64,000 nt of DNA, from positions 1 through 64,000 of the forward strand of contig JAMZAV010001463.1 in NCBI GenBank assembly GCA_024449915.1, given 5' to 3'. Shown here in pieces: positions 33,428 to 45,683 of the stretch. The translations under genes and the position numbers were made by a program. The stretch is from Sweltsa coloradensis (taxonomy: Eukaryota > Arthropoda > Insecta > Plecoptera > Chloroperlidae). The notes below the pieces were generated by a model. It was not told the origin of the DNA and did no database searches. It saw only the letters and a program-made list of their open reading frames with translations. How positions within the stretch are numbered: the stretch's first letter is position 1; each line of letters starts with the position of its first letter.

Positions 33428-33739
33428 ATATCACATCTTTTTGTTGTTTGTTTCATATCAAGGCTTGAAATATGTGAAATACGTGTAAAGGTGGATACAG
33501 TGCCTTTAAAACAGATTGTCTAGAAACAAAATCTACCATCTTTTTTTTTGTTTACAATATGTAGGCCTAGTTGACAATATTCAATGTTTTTATTAAATTT
33601 AATATGGTAAATGTCGTCTTGGGTTTTTGTATGAATGATTTGTTGACCGGACTATAACACATTGACGCATAATTTTAATCATCAATTAAAATATTAAAAA
33701 TTGTAATAAATACGACCTAACGTTTTTCCCAAAGTAAAG

Positions 33740-34915
33740 AGTGGTAGGGAACAGTGGGGGTGAAATATCGCTGTCATTAGGTGCCTTCGTGGTGAATGCT
33801 GGAAATCGAGATAAAAATAATATAACCTATTAGGGATGGGGGTTGACAAAATGTGATTTATATAATGAAAATAGGCCGATTGGGTTAAAACACATTAAAA
33901 TATAATTTTAATGACTAATTTTAAAAATTCAATTTTAGGTTAGAGCTATGAATTATTCCAATTTTAGGGGATAATTTAGGGGGTGTTGGGGGTGGAATAT
34001 CGCTTGCCTCTCGGCGAATGATTTTTTTATATTAGTATGTACCATCATGCCAAATTTTCATGTTGATAACTTATTAGGTGCCTTCATGGTGAATGCTGGA
34101 AATCAAGGTAAAAATAATATAAACTATTAGGGATGGGGGTTGAAAAAATGTGGTAAAGGAAATGAGAATAGGCCGATTGGGTTAAAGCACATTAAAGCAT
34201 AATTTAATAATTTGCATAAAAATTCAATTTTGGTTTAGAGCTATTAATTATTCCAATTTTAGGGGATGATTTAGGGGGTGGTGGGGTTGGAATATCGCTT
34301 GCCTCTCGGCGAATGATTTTTCATATTAGTATGTACCATCATGCCAAATTTCATGCTGATAACTCATTAGGTGCCTTCATGGTGAATGCTGGAAATCAAG
34401 GTTAAAATAATATAAACTATAAGGGATGGGGGTTGAAAAAATGTGGTTTAGGAAATGAGAATAGGCCGATTGGGTTAAAACACATTAAAACGTAATTTTA
34501 ATAGCTAATTTGAATAAAACATCAATTTTAGATTAGAGCTATGAATTATTCCAGTTTTAGAGGGTGTTGGGGGTGGAATATCGCTTAATTGCCCCTCGGC
34601 GGATTACTTTTTAGTTTTTATATTATTATGTACCATCATGTCAAATTTCATTATGATAACTCATAAGATGCCTTAGTGGTGAAAGCTGGAAATCAAGATA
34701 AAAATAATATAAACTATTAGGGATGGGGGTTGACAAAATGTGGTTTATATAATGAGAATAGGCCGATTGGATTAAAACACTTAAGAACACAATTTTAATA
34801 ACTAATTTGAATAAAAATTCAATTTTGGGTTAGAGCTATGAATTATTTTAATTTTAGGGGATAATTTAGGGGGGGTTGGGGGTGGAATATTGCTTGTCTC
34901 TCGGCGGAAGTTTGT
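33740..34915 (+). repeat. ~300-bp tandem repeat, about four units
   Basis: GGTGGAATATCGCTT recurs near 33989, 34287, 34572 and 34879, with a worn first unit at 33752. Each unit also has GTGAATGCTGGAAATC, TATTAGGGATGGGGGTTG and AATAGGCCGATTGG. Confidence 0.87.
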
Positions 34916-34917
34916 GA

Positions 34918-35205
34918 GTCTGAGATACATCTAAGTGTGGTCCAATTTTCATAGTTCTAAGATGTACCGTTTTCTCTGTAGGCTCTTATTCCTCTATGGC
35001 AGAATCCACTACCCCCCCCAACCAACCAACCAACCAACCAGCCAGCCGAAAGATTTTCATCTATTTTTACGCACTTTTTTAACACAGAACGGGTTATCGG
35101 ATCGGGCTGATTTTTTTTTTGGTATGTCATGGACCACATATCAGGTCATATACCGAGTTTCAAGATTGTAAATCTTTCGGGACGGCGTGTGCAGATAGCT
35201 GAAAA
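34918..35205 (+). repeat. Dispersed repeat D, copy 2, with (CCAA)n
   Basis: Matches copy 1 at 21120-21390 over most of its length. An internal CCAACCAACCAACC tract at 35019-35047 stands where copy 1 has CCAGCCAGCCAGG. Confidence 0.74.
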
Positions 35206-35306
35206 CCCCCCAACTCGGGTAGCTGTAAACAGGGCCGAGTTATCGTCGCCTACTAGCAGTCGCGTGCGCTTGGCTGCGGGCGAACGACCGTCGCCCTAGA
35301 TGCGCG

Positions 35307-36440
35307 GTAAAAGGAATGTCGCCTTTGTGTATGAAAGAGAAATATCTTTTACCAACGCAAGCAAAAATTATGTGCTAGATTACAGAGTTCGTCCGTGTGC
35401 AAGTGACTGCAAGATCCACGCTGAGATAGCGTGAATAGAATTGAAAAAGTTGTTATGTCGGGAAAACAATTTCGAGTCACCTGCATTCTTTCGTTGGGAC
35501 TACTATATTATTTTACCATTGGATTGTATTGTTGGTTGAAATTACTTTGAAAATATAATTCTATGTAACAATGACGAAATGATGTTGGATTAAAAACATA
35601 GTTAAATGGAGCTCAAGCCACTGAAAATGCTCATCCTTCAATGTTCATCTTCTAAAACACAAAAATCTATATATTTTATTAGTTTTATTAATAAATATAT
35701 TTTATAAAACAAACAAGTTTAAAAACATCTCGCTAGCTGGCAAACAAATGTCGAATTTATGCTCGAATCACATTTTAGTGAGATTATTTACACCATTTTT
35801 GCCGTGTCTGCATTTTTTAACAATGAATTCATATGATTATTGAAAACTGATTGTATATAATAGCGATAGTATTCAGTTGCCTACAAATCGTAAAAAAAAA
35901 AATATAATCGGTTAACCGAGTCCCGTGTTATGTACATTTGAAGGTAGTAGTGAGTAAGCGTTTCAATGATGATCGCACATCCAAAAACAAAATGGACTAA
36001 AATACGTATACCACAATTCAAAGTGACACACTACCAGTGGCTGATAACAAGGTGCATACTTACACTTGGTCAAGTCAGATTTGAGATGAAGTGTGCCAAT
36101 TTCGTTACGAGGCCCTACAAGAATTAGCCCCGGGACTTATTATACTTTATTGCTCAAAACCTGGCCAATGCTCAAGTCAATGTAAAACTAACAGTGTATT
36201 TGTGCACTTGAGGGCTTTGTAGTGGTGGGGGTTGGAAGAATGCTCGGTAAAAGGAATATCGCCTTTGTGTATGAAAGAGAAAATTATTTTACCAAGACAA
36301 GCAAAAATTATCTGTACTAGGTCACTGAGTTCTTCTCTGTGTGCTAGATCCACGCTGAGCTAGCGTGAATAGAATTGACAAAGTTGTTAGGTTGTTGGGA
36401 AAACAGTTTCGAGCTATTCTTTCGTTGGAACCATTATATG
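35307..36440 (+). repeat. ~200-bp direct duplication (35307-35510 and 36243-36440)
   Basis: Both segments contain CGGTAAAAGGAAT.TCGCC, TTTGTGTATGAAAGAGAAA, GATCCACGCTGAG.TAGCGT and TCTTTCGTTGG. They lie about 935 bp apart in the same orientation. The sequence between them shows no known family. Confidence 0.75.
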
Positions 36441-36830
36441 CTTGTCCTGTTTGGAACCCAACTTCAGAAACCAACAAAACCAAACTATAGCGTGTGCAGA
36501 GTAGAGCTAATAAATTAAAATGCAATATTGTAGTTTCCAAAATTTTGCCCGAGCAAGAAAAAAAATCTTTGAAATCACCAACTCTAGAAAAGTGTAGAAA
36601 AATTACAGATCTTCAATTTCTTTGGGGAATGCTTCATGGTAAACTGACCTAAACCCATTTCACAAGATTGAAATGTGTGGTACGGACGTGATGTAATCGT
36701 GTAACATTGAAAATTCCCCAGGCAAGAACTTTGTCCACTCATCACTCATTTTATCGAATTAGTGGAGAAGAAAACAAAACAACATTTACAGTTGATGACT
36801 TATTAATGAATCACTTCCTCTGGTGTAGTG
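36420..36830 (+). pseudogene. LINE ORF2 C-terminal fragment
   Basis: In shifting frames: YACPVWNPTSETNKTKL, RVQSRANK (the usual LERVQRRA motif), KITDLQFLWGMLHGKL, and a third piece from 36707 reading PQARTLSTHHSFYRIS and VDDLLMNHF. This order matches the region after the RT domain in CR1/Jockey-like LINEs. There are three frames and at least one in-frame stop. Confidence 0.65.
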
Positions 36831-36949
36831 ATTTTACGTACGTAAGTTTAACTTATGTTCGCCCAGTAAATGTCACGAGCACCACGCGCTCGAGTCTCCG
36901 GTGGGATCTACTCATTTTTTCAAGATAATGTTTTTTGTGAAAAGGATTT

Positions 36950-39935
36950 CCCATTACAATAATTATACAATTTCAGCAGAGTGTTATAACAATGTTAATG
37001 TTACCCTTTTGAAATTGCTATTAGATTTGCACATCATTTCTCGATTGCAAACATGATGTATAAAGTAAGTACAAGTGATACATAGTCACAAAGTTTTCCA
37101 GGGGGAGGTCTAGGTTCCCTCAGGTGATTACCGTCGGGAAATGTATGATAAGTGCTCATGACGTCACATAAGCGTTTCCGTCTCCATTGAACCTCTCGGG
37201 CTGATACTCGACTTGGGCATAGGCAAACGCAAATAGCAACGGGGAAAACTTGATTCAAATTCGTGTGTTGTTTGTTCTGTATATACCAAGGTTCAAGCAA
37301 TTTTCTCGGAATCGCTTAGTGTTAATTTTTTATTATTGCGGCGAGTTCGCGAGTGTTCGTATGTTGTCGCCTGCGATCGATCGGCCCAGTAATAGGCAAA
37401 CTTGCCGCAGCGCAGCGCCAGCTATCTTCGTCGGTTGTAATGCAGGTTGCAGTCTAGGTAGGGGCTGGAATTTTCGAGCGCAAGGGAAGGGACGATGAAA
37501 CAGTGAAAACTTAAGAGATTGATAAATTCTAGACATTGTTGTATTCCTTTATATAGTTTATAACTTTCTGTTATTGTATATGAATATGTGAATTGACTGA
37601 GGAGCATTGCTCTGCATTGAGTGTTATAGTCTGTCGTCCTGGGCTACTTCTCGACACCAGTTTCATCGCCTGATCTATTGGTAAGTTCCTAGGCAAGTTC
37701 TGTTGACCTTTGCATGTCATTTGAAACATTTTCATATTTCATTTTAAGCCATTTACTTACGATGCTTTAAGGTCAGATAAACCTTTCCTCGTTGGAATTG
37801 CTATTTGGATTGTTTTGTTTGTCCCACGCGACAACGTTTGGCTCACAAACCGTCACAAATTTAGCTTGAATTTCGTTGAGAAAAAGATTGCATGTTTTGT
37901 AATGTTGTACACATAATCATTGTTATATTATTATAATATGCTGTATGCTTAAGGTTGTATACAATTATTTAAAAATTATTTAATCAGATCATCCCGCAAA
38001 CACACGGAAAAATACCTTCACGGTGATATTAGTTTTATATTATATCCTAAGCCGCATTGTTGTTCGGGGGTATAAAATTAAAATGTTAAGACAATAAGAA
38101 GACACGCAATTTAACCATCATATTACTATAAATTGGATTTTCTTATAAACTCGAATAATGATGTAACATAGTTGGACGCTTTCTCTTGTGCCTGTTGGAA
38201 TAAAGACTTCAAAACAACTTGACCGGATAGATCCGACTGTTTCGAAATTCGGTTTTGACAAAAAAGTTAAACGATACTAATACGATGAATAATAATAATT
38301 CAACTTATTTGTATTGCTTGTTTTATAGCTAAGTAATGTATGAATTTTTTATTTTTATTCTGAACATACAATTACAATAAATTAATTGAAAGTATATTTT
38401 ATCATGACATTATCTATCATCAATTGACCAAAGATTAACCAGCAATAAATAATACGTTTCTTAACTTTTATACGAATTTGTACATTGCATGCAATTATCT
38501 TTCTCTTATGCAGTTTACTACCTTGAAAGTATTTGATTTAAATTGAAAACAAACACTATGAGAGAAAATAATATAATTTAACTCTTATGAATGTTACTTC
38601 AGAGTTGGTTTTATCAAAACACGTTCTCATGTACGATAACTATGGTTCAGCCGCTATAGTGCTGGAAACTAGCCTTGTCACGCTGGCTGGTAGATCAATA
38701 GTTTTGCATAACATTTATGGCATGGTAGGTTTTATAATCCAAAATGGCGTGTGACGAACCATATCAGGTGCAATCGAAATAGAGGCAAGGGATAAAATAG
38801 GTCACACTTAGCACTTGGTGGCCTGGCTTACAATACCATTGAGGCTAGGGTTGGTCTACATGGGTGCGACGCACTCCCTGCAATGGCGGCCTTCGTTACA
38901 ATTACCGGTCAGGCTCGGGTTGGTATGTGATTACAGTGGTCATACGTACCAAAAAAATCAGGATTGACTCGGTTTTCAGCGCTGCGATTGTCATAGAGTA
39001 ACACAATATGTCCATCCCAATTTGCCACAAAATTCAATATATCACAGGAAAATGGCCTTGATTTCAAAAATACTTTTTACATATTATTTAACAATTTGTA
39101 TGACATGCTTTAATAAACATCGCCCAAACAACATAAATCCATGTATTCTCAGGATATTTGAAATTGTTGGGTTTTGAATTACAACACAATGTATGAACTT
39201 ATGAAGATTTTCGTGACTTTATCCAGAGTTTAGCCATGCGCGCTAGGTTGCAGCCTGGTTCCAACTATTAGGAGAGCCATCTGCTAGCTCTCGCCCAACT
39301 CCGGATTACGTCACACGTTGTTTGCTGCTGGAAGACAAATTCAAATGTTTCGTGTCAAATTCTGGCGCTAATATCTAATAAGAACCTGACACTAAAAAAC
39401 AAACATCTAGAATATTTTTAAGTTATTGTTATAATAAAATATTCGAATTATGGGATGAAGGACAGTTTCCTTGGTGCGCCAGTGCACTTGCTAATCCTCA
39501 CCGCTCACATCACGTGACTATAATAATAAATCTCCAGATACTAAATTTATTGAGTACCACCAGTTATATAATATTCAGTCATGTAAGATAAGCACTAAGC
39601 ATTAGGCCTGGAATCAAGTTTCGATCCCAACAATGATAGAGTGGGTCTGTAAGATTTGACAAAGTTAATTCACTCGGTTAAGCCTACTAAGTTATTGGCA
39701 CGGAATGAATTTAATTTAATATTTGATTGATCTTCTCTGTTTACAACTGTTTTGAATGCCAGTGCGCAGTTCGTTTTAACCTTGCCCTTTGTACCCGACC
39801 AAAATATAGTATGTTCCCCCCGTCCGCCCGGGTAGAAATTGGCCCAGATCATTGCTCTGCTAATCGTAAAAGGCGACGGAAGAGATAAAGTCCATCTCGC
39901 AAACATCAGCTATTGTAGGATAGTATAATATAACT
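36950..39935. other. Low-copy region with no assignable gene
   Basis: This is the least repetitive stretch of the window. It holds a palindromic TGACGTCA at 37159-37166, a CpG-richer patch at about 37200-37500, and an exact GTAAGT after CTATTG at 37681. A weak ~66-bp direct repeat lies at 38824-38927 (GTTACAAT/CTTACAAT..GGCT.GGGTTGGT). No coding domain was seen. Confidence 0.4.
37159..37166. promoter_or_regulatory. CRE-like palindrome TGACGTCA
   Basis: An exact match to the CREB/ATF site. It lies ~520 bp before an exact splice-donor consensus. Chance occurrence is quite possible in 64 kb. Confidence 0.25.
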
Positions 39936-40200
39936 CTCTGTCTCCGATACTAGAGGCGAGCTCTGGCGGTCGTCGTCGGGGATCTCTCCCCCTACTCGTG
40001 ACGACCTCCCCAAAGACGACGATCATGACAACACGATGACATAGACGTCGACGACCGTGACGTGAGAACCCCCCCCCCCACTTTCCTCTTCCTACCTGTG
40101 GCTGGTTCCGACCAGCATGGGACTTTCCTTCCCAAATCCCATAGGCTGGAGTGGCACATAATGACTTACCGGTTGACGCGCCCTTATTTTAACTAGGCCG
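39936..40200. repeat. GACGAC-rich patch and diverged family E-type 3' module
   Basis: 39955-40060 is rich in CGTCG/GACGAC words. 40085-40190 (CTGTGGCTGG..CAGCATGG..CTTACCGGTTGACGCGC) resembles 43136-43260, the inner part of the variant E module. Confidence 0.45.
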
Positions 40201-40218
40201 CTTCGAGAACGCATTTTC

Positions 40219-40779
40219 CTAACGCGTTGATGGATGAGCTTTTATGGTTGATTATGTTTGTCCAATGATGTGGCAATGATGTGGCAGCCGCGAAAAGGTG
40301 CTGGGAGGCGAGGTTATATTGTGACCAATCGTTGCCCTAAAAGTACGATTTTTGTGAGAAATATTTCTTCGATGAAAGCTTTAAAATCGAAAAAATCGTA
40401 TAAGTACGATATTCATGAGAAATATTTATTCGATTTTCCCCAAAATCATAACATATCTAAGATCAGTGACTTAGAACGTTCCCATAATGTTTAATCACCA
40501 TCGGAGTGGCCGTTTTCCCGGTCGCGGGCTAAATGTCACGAAAATATCGCATTAAAAATCGTAAAAAATCGTAAAAGAACGATATTCATTCGATTATACC
40601 CAAACACTAGGCAGATCTAAGTTCGGAGATTTCGAAGGTCCCCTGAAATTTCATCAAGATCGCATATTATGTCGTTTGCCCGTTAGTTAGATAGCAAAAA
40701 TGACAAAAAAAAACAAAAAAACAGAACACATTAGCAATTTTTCTCAGGATTTGTCTTCGTCTTCGCTACGCTCATCCAA
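40219..40779 (-). mobile_element. Family A-like element, diverged
   Basis: The left end CCTAACGCGTTGATGGATGAGC resembles the family A 3' end without its terminal bases. The right end is CTTCGCTACGCTCATCCAA. The body has the ATTCATGAGAAATATTTATTCG and GTCGTTTGCCCG segments of family A. Confidence 0.6.
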
Positions 40780-40892
40780 TAAAACCAAATCCAAATAATA
40801 TGTTCATTTTAAAAAATTGTTAATTTATTAATATCAACCATGGGAATCGTCGTTTTCTGGGCACTTACGACTTACAACAAAATTGTCATCTA

Positions 40893-41447
40893 CTAGGAAA
40901 ACGCTTAAGTCCCGCCGCGTTGTTGGATGAGCGTAATTGGTGCATTGAGCTGCCATGTGTTATGCGAATTTTCTGTTGTTCTGTGGCAAAATCATTACTT
41001 AGTTGAAATTTTTTTTAAATTAATTAATTTCATAAAAGTAACTTTTTTTTTTTTTTTTAATAATCGTATAAAAATCGTAAAATCGATTTCATAGAAATAT
41101 TTTCGATTTTCCCCAAATTTTACATAATATAATCTAAGATAAGTTATGCAAAAGTTTACGATTGTTAACATGATGGTATAGGTCATTGTCTCGTCGAGGG
41201 ATAAAATGTCTGAAAATATCGATTTAAAAAATTTTTTCGAAAAAATCTAAAAAAATTAATTCATATTCGATTCATAGCCAAACACTAGGTTAAAGGATAA
41301 GAGATTCGAAGGTTCCCTGAAATTTCAAGAATTTTAAATTGTTTAGCCCGTTATAAATTGCGAATTCATAAAAAAAATTCCGATTGCAGACCAAAAACTG
41401 CAATTTCTGTTCAGGATTTGGCCTAATTTCTTCGCACGCTCATCGAA
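40893..41447 (-). mobile_element. Hybrid element: family B 3' end with family A-like body, strongly decayed
   Basis: The left end CTAGGAAAACGCTTAAG..GTTGTTGGATGAGCG and TGCATTGAGCTGCCATG is family B. The body and right end (CGCACGCTCATCGAA) are a worn version of the 40219-40779 body, followed by the same flank (GACCAAATCC, then TTTTCTGGGCACTTA). The shared flank shows that body and flank were duplicated together. Confidence 0.6.
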
Positions 41448-41555
41448 TTAGACCAAATCCAAAATAAATTCATTTAAAAAAAAAATGAAATTATAATACA
41501 ACAAGAATCGGTTTTTTCTGGGCACTTAGTATGAAACAAAATGTATCCTAAATAG

Positions 41556-42636
41556 TTTTGGTTCAAATATTTTGTTTATTTTGGTTCGGTTGTTGAATGC
41601 CAACATAAATTATTTGGCTATATGTTTTACAATTTATTTCCATAACGGATAATATGTTCTCATCATGAACACTCGAAGGAAGAAACTAAAATGTTGATAT
41701 TGTTGTTTATAATCTGTTTATAATGATCTAGCACGCGTCTAGTTTCTTACTTGCGAATTCAAAAATGCTATAGATTTTTACTTCGACGTATCATGAAGTC
41801 ATATGGTATTGCGTCGAATTTTGCGGTATCGGTGAACTACATTTTAATTTATTAGTTTTTCTGGTGTTTTCTTCAAGGAGATAGCTGTAATCTTTGGGAA
41901 GTAAATAGTTTAAAGCAAACATATCTTAGCTCATGAGATAATGTGCAGTGTACTTATACGAACTAGCCAACACTGTTCCCATTGAAAAATGTGTCCCGAA
42001 AACATGATGTAGTTGTATCCAGATTGTATTAGTATTAGTATTTTTAGGACGCAAAGATTATTCGCGTGTATCCAGTGTGTGTTTACTGTTCTAGCTGTAT
42101 CGCCAGAAGCCCAGAATATACAGTTTAATAGTCAAACACGCGTTTTGTAAAATAGGCCCTTTATACAATTTATTTTACTATATTTTTAAGATAAAAATAG
42201 AAAACATCATTAATATGATTATTTATAAGTAGGATGCATACACTACTTTAGAAAAGGCATAATACAATTTTGAAAACATACTATAGGCCAGCAACTGTGT
42301 GAGTAAACTGAAAATTATTAACAATAATTTGAACCAATGGTTCTTTAATCTCTACGCATTTTATGTTTTAAGTTCTGTTAATTTTTAAGTTTAAGTTTAC
42401 TGTAGAGTGTAGACCGTTTTTAATAAACATTTCATAAAAAAAATAGCAGGAAGAAAATATTGATTCGTAGAAGTGCTACACATGCACAGACAATGGTGGA
42501 ATACTACTGGCTGTAGCGCATTATATAAACAATGACAAACTAATCACATGCCGCCAATAATTGTTGGCGAACAATGAAGGCAAGAAATGGTGGAGAAAAA
42601 ACTGCGAGTGTGCTAGCTAGAGGAAATATTTCTCTC
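41556..42636. other. AT-rich low-copy DNA
   Basis: No family, RNA gene or coding domain recognised. Confidence 0.35.
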
Positions 42637-42675
42637 CCGCACGCGCACGCGCGCGACAGAGAGAGAGAGAGAGTT
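42637..42675. repeat. CG/CA-rich and (GA)n microsatellite
   Basis: CGCACGCGCACGCGCGCG followed by ACAGAGAGAGAGAGAG. Confidence 0.85.
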
Positions 42676-43072
42676 TGAGAGCGAGGTGGGAGTTAAGTTC
42701 CATTCATCGCTGATCCCCGCGGCATCCATTCATGTTACCAATGGCAACCTGACGTGAGAATCTGGGCGGACCCGCTGCTCATTCTCATTTCTTCTAGTTC
42801 TATGTTTGAGTTTCTTGTATGGGACAGACAATCACTCGAATTATTTTCTTAACCCATTGGATTACCATTAAATTTATTTAAAGAAATTCAGGTTCTTAGG
42901 GTACAATATGAAATAGTAATTTTTTCTGATAGTTTTAATACTTTTTTTCTGGCATTATTTCGAAAATTTTGGCAAATTTTGTATTTAACGTAGCCCATTG
43001 ATTTTAAATAAAACAGTTATTTTCTAAGCAGCCATTTGATGAATTCACTGTCCAAAAACGTCGTTCATCCAA

Positions 43073-43374
43073 CTATGAAAACGCCAAACTTGTTGTGAGG
43101 CGAGAGAGTGAGCCATGTGTTGAGTACCCTGTATTTGTAACATTCCCTTTCCCCCTCTAACTACGGCTGGATCTAGGCAGCATGGTACATCCTCCCTGAC
43201 CTTCCCTGGCCTGCATGGCCGCATTATGGCCTTGCTCTTACAGTTGACGCGCACTTCTATAGCAACTAAACTTAAAACCCTATTTTTTATACTTTAAATA
43301 ATATCAATCAACTATAATGCAAATTTTACCGGGCATTCAACACAGGGCTCGCTCACTCGTCTACGTTTTCCTAG
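43073..43374. mobile_element. Variant family E foldback module
   Basis: The left end CTATGAAAACGCC..GAGTGAGCCATGTGTTGAGTACC and right end GCTCACTCGTCTACGTTTTCCTAG are inverted relatives of the family E 3' palindrome. The interior differs and matches 40085-40190. Confidence 0.6.
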
Positions 43375-43375
43375 T

Positions 43376-43490
43376 CTAGTTGGCTAAAGGCGTCATTATA
43401 CCCGGTATGTAGGGGATCCGGGTTCAAACAACGATCGGGATTGATTTTTTTTATTTCTGGATTGTATTAAAAAATTAAAGAACATATTTT
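43376..43490 (+). mobile_element. tRNA-derived SINE
   Basis: TCTAGTTGGCTAAAGGCGTC is A-box-like and GATCCGGGTTCAAAC is B-box-like. The body begins CGATCGGGATTG and continues TTTTTTTTATTTCTGGATTG, the same post-tRNA word as at 61770 and 29118. Confidence 0.6.
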
Positions 43491-43539
43491 GAAATGCATA
43501 CAATACTATGGAAAACAGCCAGTACTAAATACGTGTTAA

Positions 43540-44199
43540 TTAAACGAGGGAGCGGAGCGACTGAGTGTCTCCATTCAACTCAAACGGCTCTCATTCTGTG
43601 ATTCTGTCTGTCTGTACGTCGAAAATCAGCCGAACCGCTGAACAGATTGCGCTGAAATTTTAAACAGACATCCGGCACGAGTTTACTGAGAACTGTTAAC
43701 AAAATCGGCTAGATCCATAGCGATTTAATTCCTGATTTTAAAATATCGATACCATTTGTTTAGTAGCAGCTAGCGGGACGAACTCTACGTGTCTCCCATG
43801 GCATAGTGGTAAGCATATAAGCCTACCGCACGGAGGGTTGGGGTTCGATACCCGTTAGTTTTGAACTTTTTTTTATATTTTTACACCTACATATTATTTT
43901 TGAGGGATGTGAAATGGGAAATAAAAATTAGGTGATTTTGTTTTATCTTGGAAATTTGTTAATGTTTCACTCTTATACGTTTTGAACACGATTCGCATTT
44001 TAAATGTTCAATTTAAACTAGGAAAACGCCAAAGTCGATTTTAAACGAGTGTGTGAGCCAAGTGTTGAGTACCTGGGAACATCGCCTTTTCTCCCATATA
44101 CCTGAGGCACGATCTAGCCCAGTATGGGGAATGATACCGGGTACTATACACATGGCTCACTCACTCACTCGTTTAACAACGACTTTGGCGTTTCCCTAG
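43540..44199 (+). mobile_element. Family E Helitron-like element, single complete copy (660 bp)
   Basis: It starts TTAAACGAGGGAGCGGAGCG after GTGTTAA. Next come GATTCTGTCTGTCTGTACG, the GCCGAACCGCTGAACAG box, a tRNA-like core, and a ~180-bp palindromic 3' module. The end is CTCACTCGTTTAACAACGAC..GGCGTTTCCCTAG, then TATTGC. The 5' word TTAAACGAG is inverted near the 3' end (CTCGTTTAA), followed by a small hairpin and CTAG. It is the only single-unit copy in the window; the others are tandem. Confidence 0.8.
43793..43858 (+). promoter_or_regulatory. tRNA-like Pol III promoter inside family E
   Basis: TGGCATAGTGG (43799-43809) matches the A-box consensus TRGCNNAGTGG. GGTTCGATACC (43842-43852) matches the B-box GGTTCGANNCC, at tRNA-like spacing. 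A T-rich run at 43863-43875 could stop Pol III. Worn versions occur on the minus strand in each unit of the arrays at 50.5-52.6 and 53.5-54.8 kb. Confidence 0.72.
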
Positions 44200-44750
44200 T
44201 ATTGCAAGGTTTACTAAATCTCCGAGCGAAATTTTAGGTCAACTTGAGCGTGCAAGATTCGGTATACCTTGGTCACCGCCTCACATTCAAAATATAATTC
44301 GACAAAAATGATTTTTCCAGAACAAAAGCATCACGTTAAATTAAATCCTACACATTTCAGCTGATATTTTCAATTTATTATTTCTTGTAGGTTTAAATCG
44401 CAACGTATTTTGACCATTTTGTTAACAGTTCCATGCATACTGGTACTGAATGTCTATTTAAAGTTTCGGCTCAATCTGTGCGGTCGTTCGGCCGTATTGG
44501 ACCGGACAAACAAAAAATCAAACAGACAAACAAATGCTTTACATACATGTTTACAGACTAACATACGGAGAGCCGTTCGAGTTGCGTTGTAAGACTTCGT
44601 TCACTGCGCTCACTCGTCTAACCATGGATTAACAAACTCTTCGGGAGAAGCAGGCTCTGGTTAAAACACGACCTTGTTAAATGCACGGGATTCGCAGTTA
44701 ATACATTCGGGTGTTTACATTCTTGGTGGTGGTGGTGTTTTTTTAATATT

Positions 44751-45683
44751 GCATTTTAAGGCTATTGTACCACCTGGCCGATAATTTGAAAGTCGAAGAA
44801 ACATGTCTGAAAAGTTTGCTGAATGAAAGAAAACCTTTAAAATAACAGAAAAAAATTGTGAATTTTTTGGGGAGGGACATAACCTCACTATTGGAAATTA
44901 TATTTAGATTTTTGGACAATAGTGTACACAACAAATCTAGTTCAAAATTAAATTTTGAGAATCGGTTTTCTGGACATAGTTTCACCTTTAGCTATAACTT
45001 AAGCTATAGCTAAAATAGTTTTCTGAAAATAACAGTTGATGTACGAATTTTTTGTCAAACGGTACAAAACTAAAAAAAACTCGTATTTGTACCGTTTGAC
45101 AAAAAAAATCGTTCACCAACTGTTATTTTCAGAAAACTATTTTAGCTTATTTTTATTTATTTATGTCTCTATTTGCAACAGGCAATGTAGCCCACTAGTG
45201 CAAATTTAATAGAGAAGGGAGGAGGGGAAACCCGGTACCGGCACATAGCCTACTCCTTACGAAAAGTACCAAGGGGAACAACGGCTTAACGTCCCATCCG
45301 AAAGGACGGTGTAATGTTGACAGTCGTATAGGTTCCTCCACTAACCCGGACTGCCGAGCAGACGGCGTCAAGGAGAACGAAGCTGTCACACAAGCATACG
45401 AACCCTAGTCTGCTCTAGATCGCTTAAGTTATAGCTAAAGGTGTTTAGAAACTATTTCCAGAAAACCGATTCTCAAAATTTAATTTTGAACTAGATTTGT
45501 TGTGTACTCTATTGTCCAAAAATCTAAATCTAATTTCCAATAGTGAGGTTATGTCCCGCCCCAAAAAATTCACAATTTTTTTTCTGTTATTTTAAAAGCC
45601 TTTTTTCATTCAGCAAACTTTTCAGACGTGTTTCTTCGACTTTCAAATTATCGGCCAGAGGTGGTACAACAGCCTTAAAATGC
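44751..45683. mobile_element. Foldback element H, complete, with nested SINE
   Basis: Ends GCATTTTAAGGCTATTGTAC and GTACAACAGCCTTAAAATGC are inverted. The arms are ~320 bp and almost the whole element is stem, with the GTCAAACGGTACAAA hairpin in the centre (45054-45110). A 276-bp insert at 45149-45424 interrupts the right arm. No protein is encoded. Confidence 0.85.
45149..45424 (-). mobile_element. SINE-like insert in foldback element H
   Basis: On the minus strand it ends in a TAAATAAATAAAAATA-type tail and contains TTTCGGATGGGACGTTAAGC and GACAGCTTCGTTCTCC. The GGATGGGACGTTAA core resembles one I recall from invertebrate SINEs. A possible GCTTA target duplication flanks it. It is absent from the H copy at 30890-31245. 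Confidence 0.6.

Noticed and set aside
32805..33523. Pairs of similar small proteins on both strands
   Set aside because: They are mirror translations of a long inverted repeat, with no domain and no coding bias.
44410..44592. 60-codon frame ending in a basic tail
   Set aside because: The sequence TCGGCTCAATCTGTGCGG..AACAGACAAACAAATG is a worn relative of the family E/D internal boxes, not a gene.
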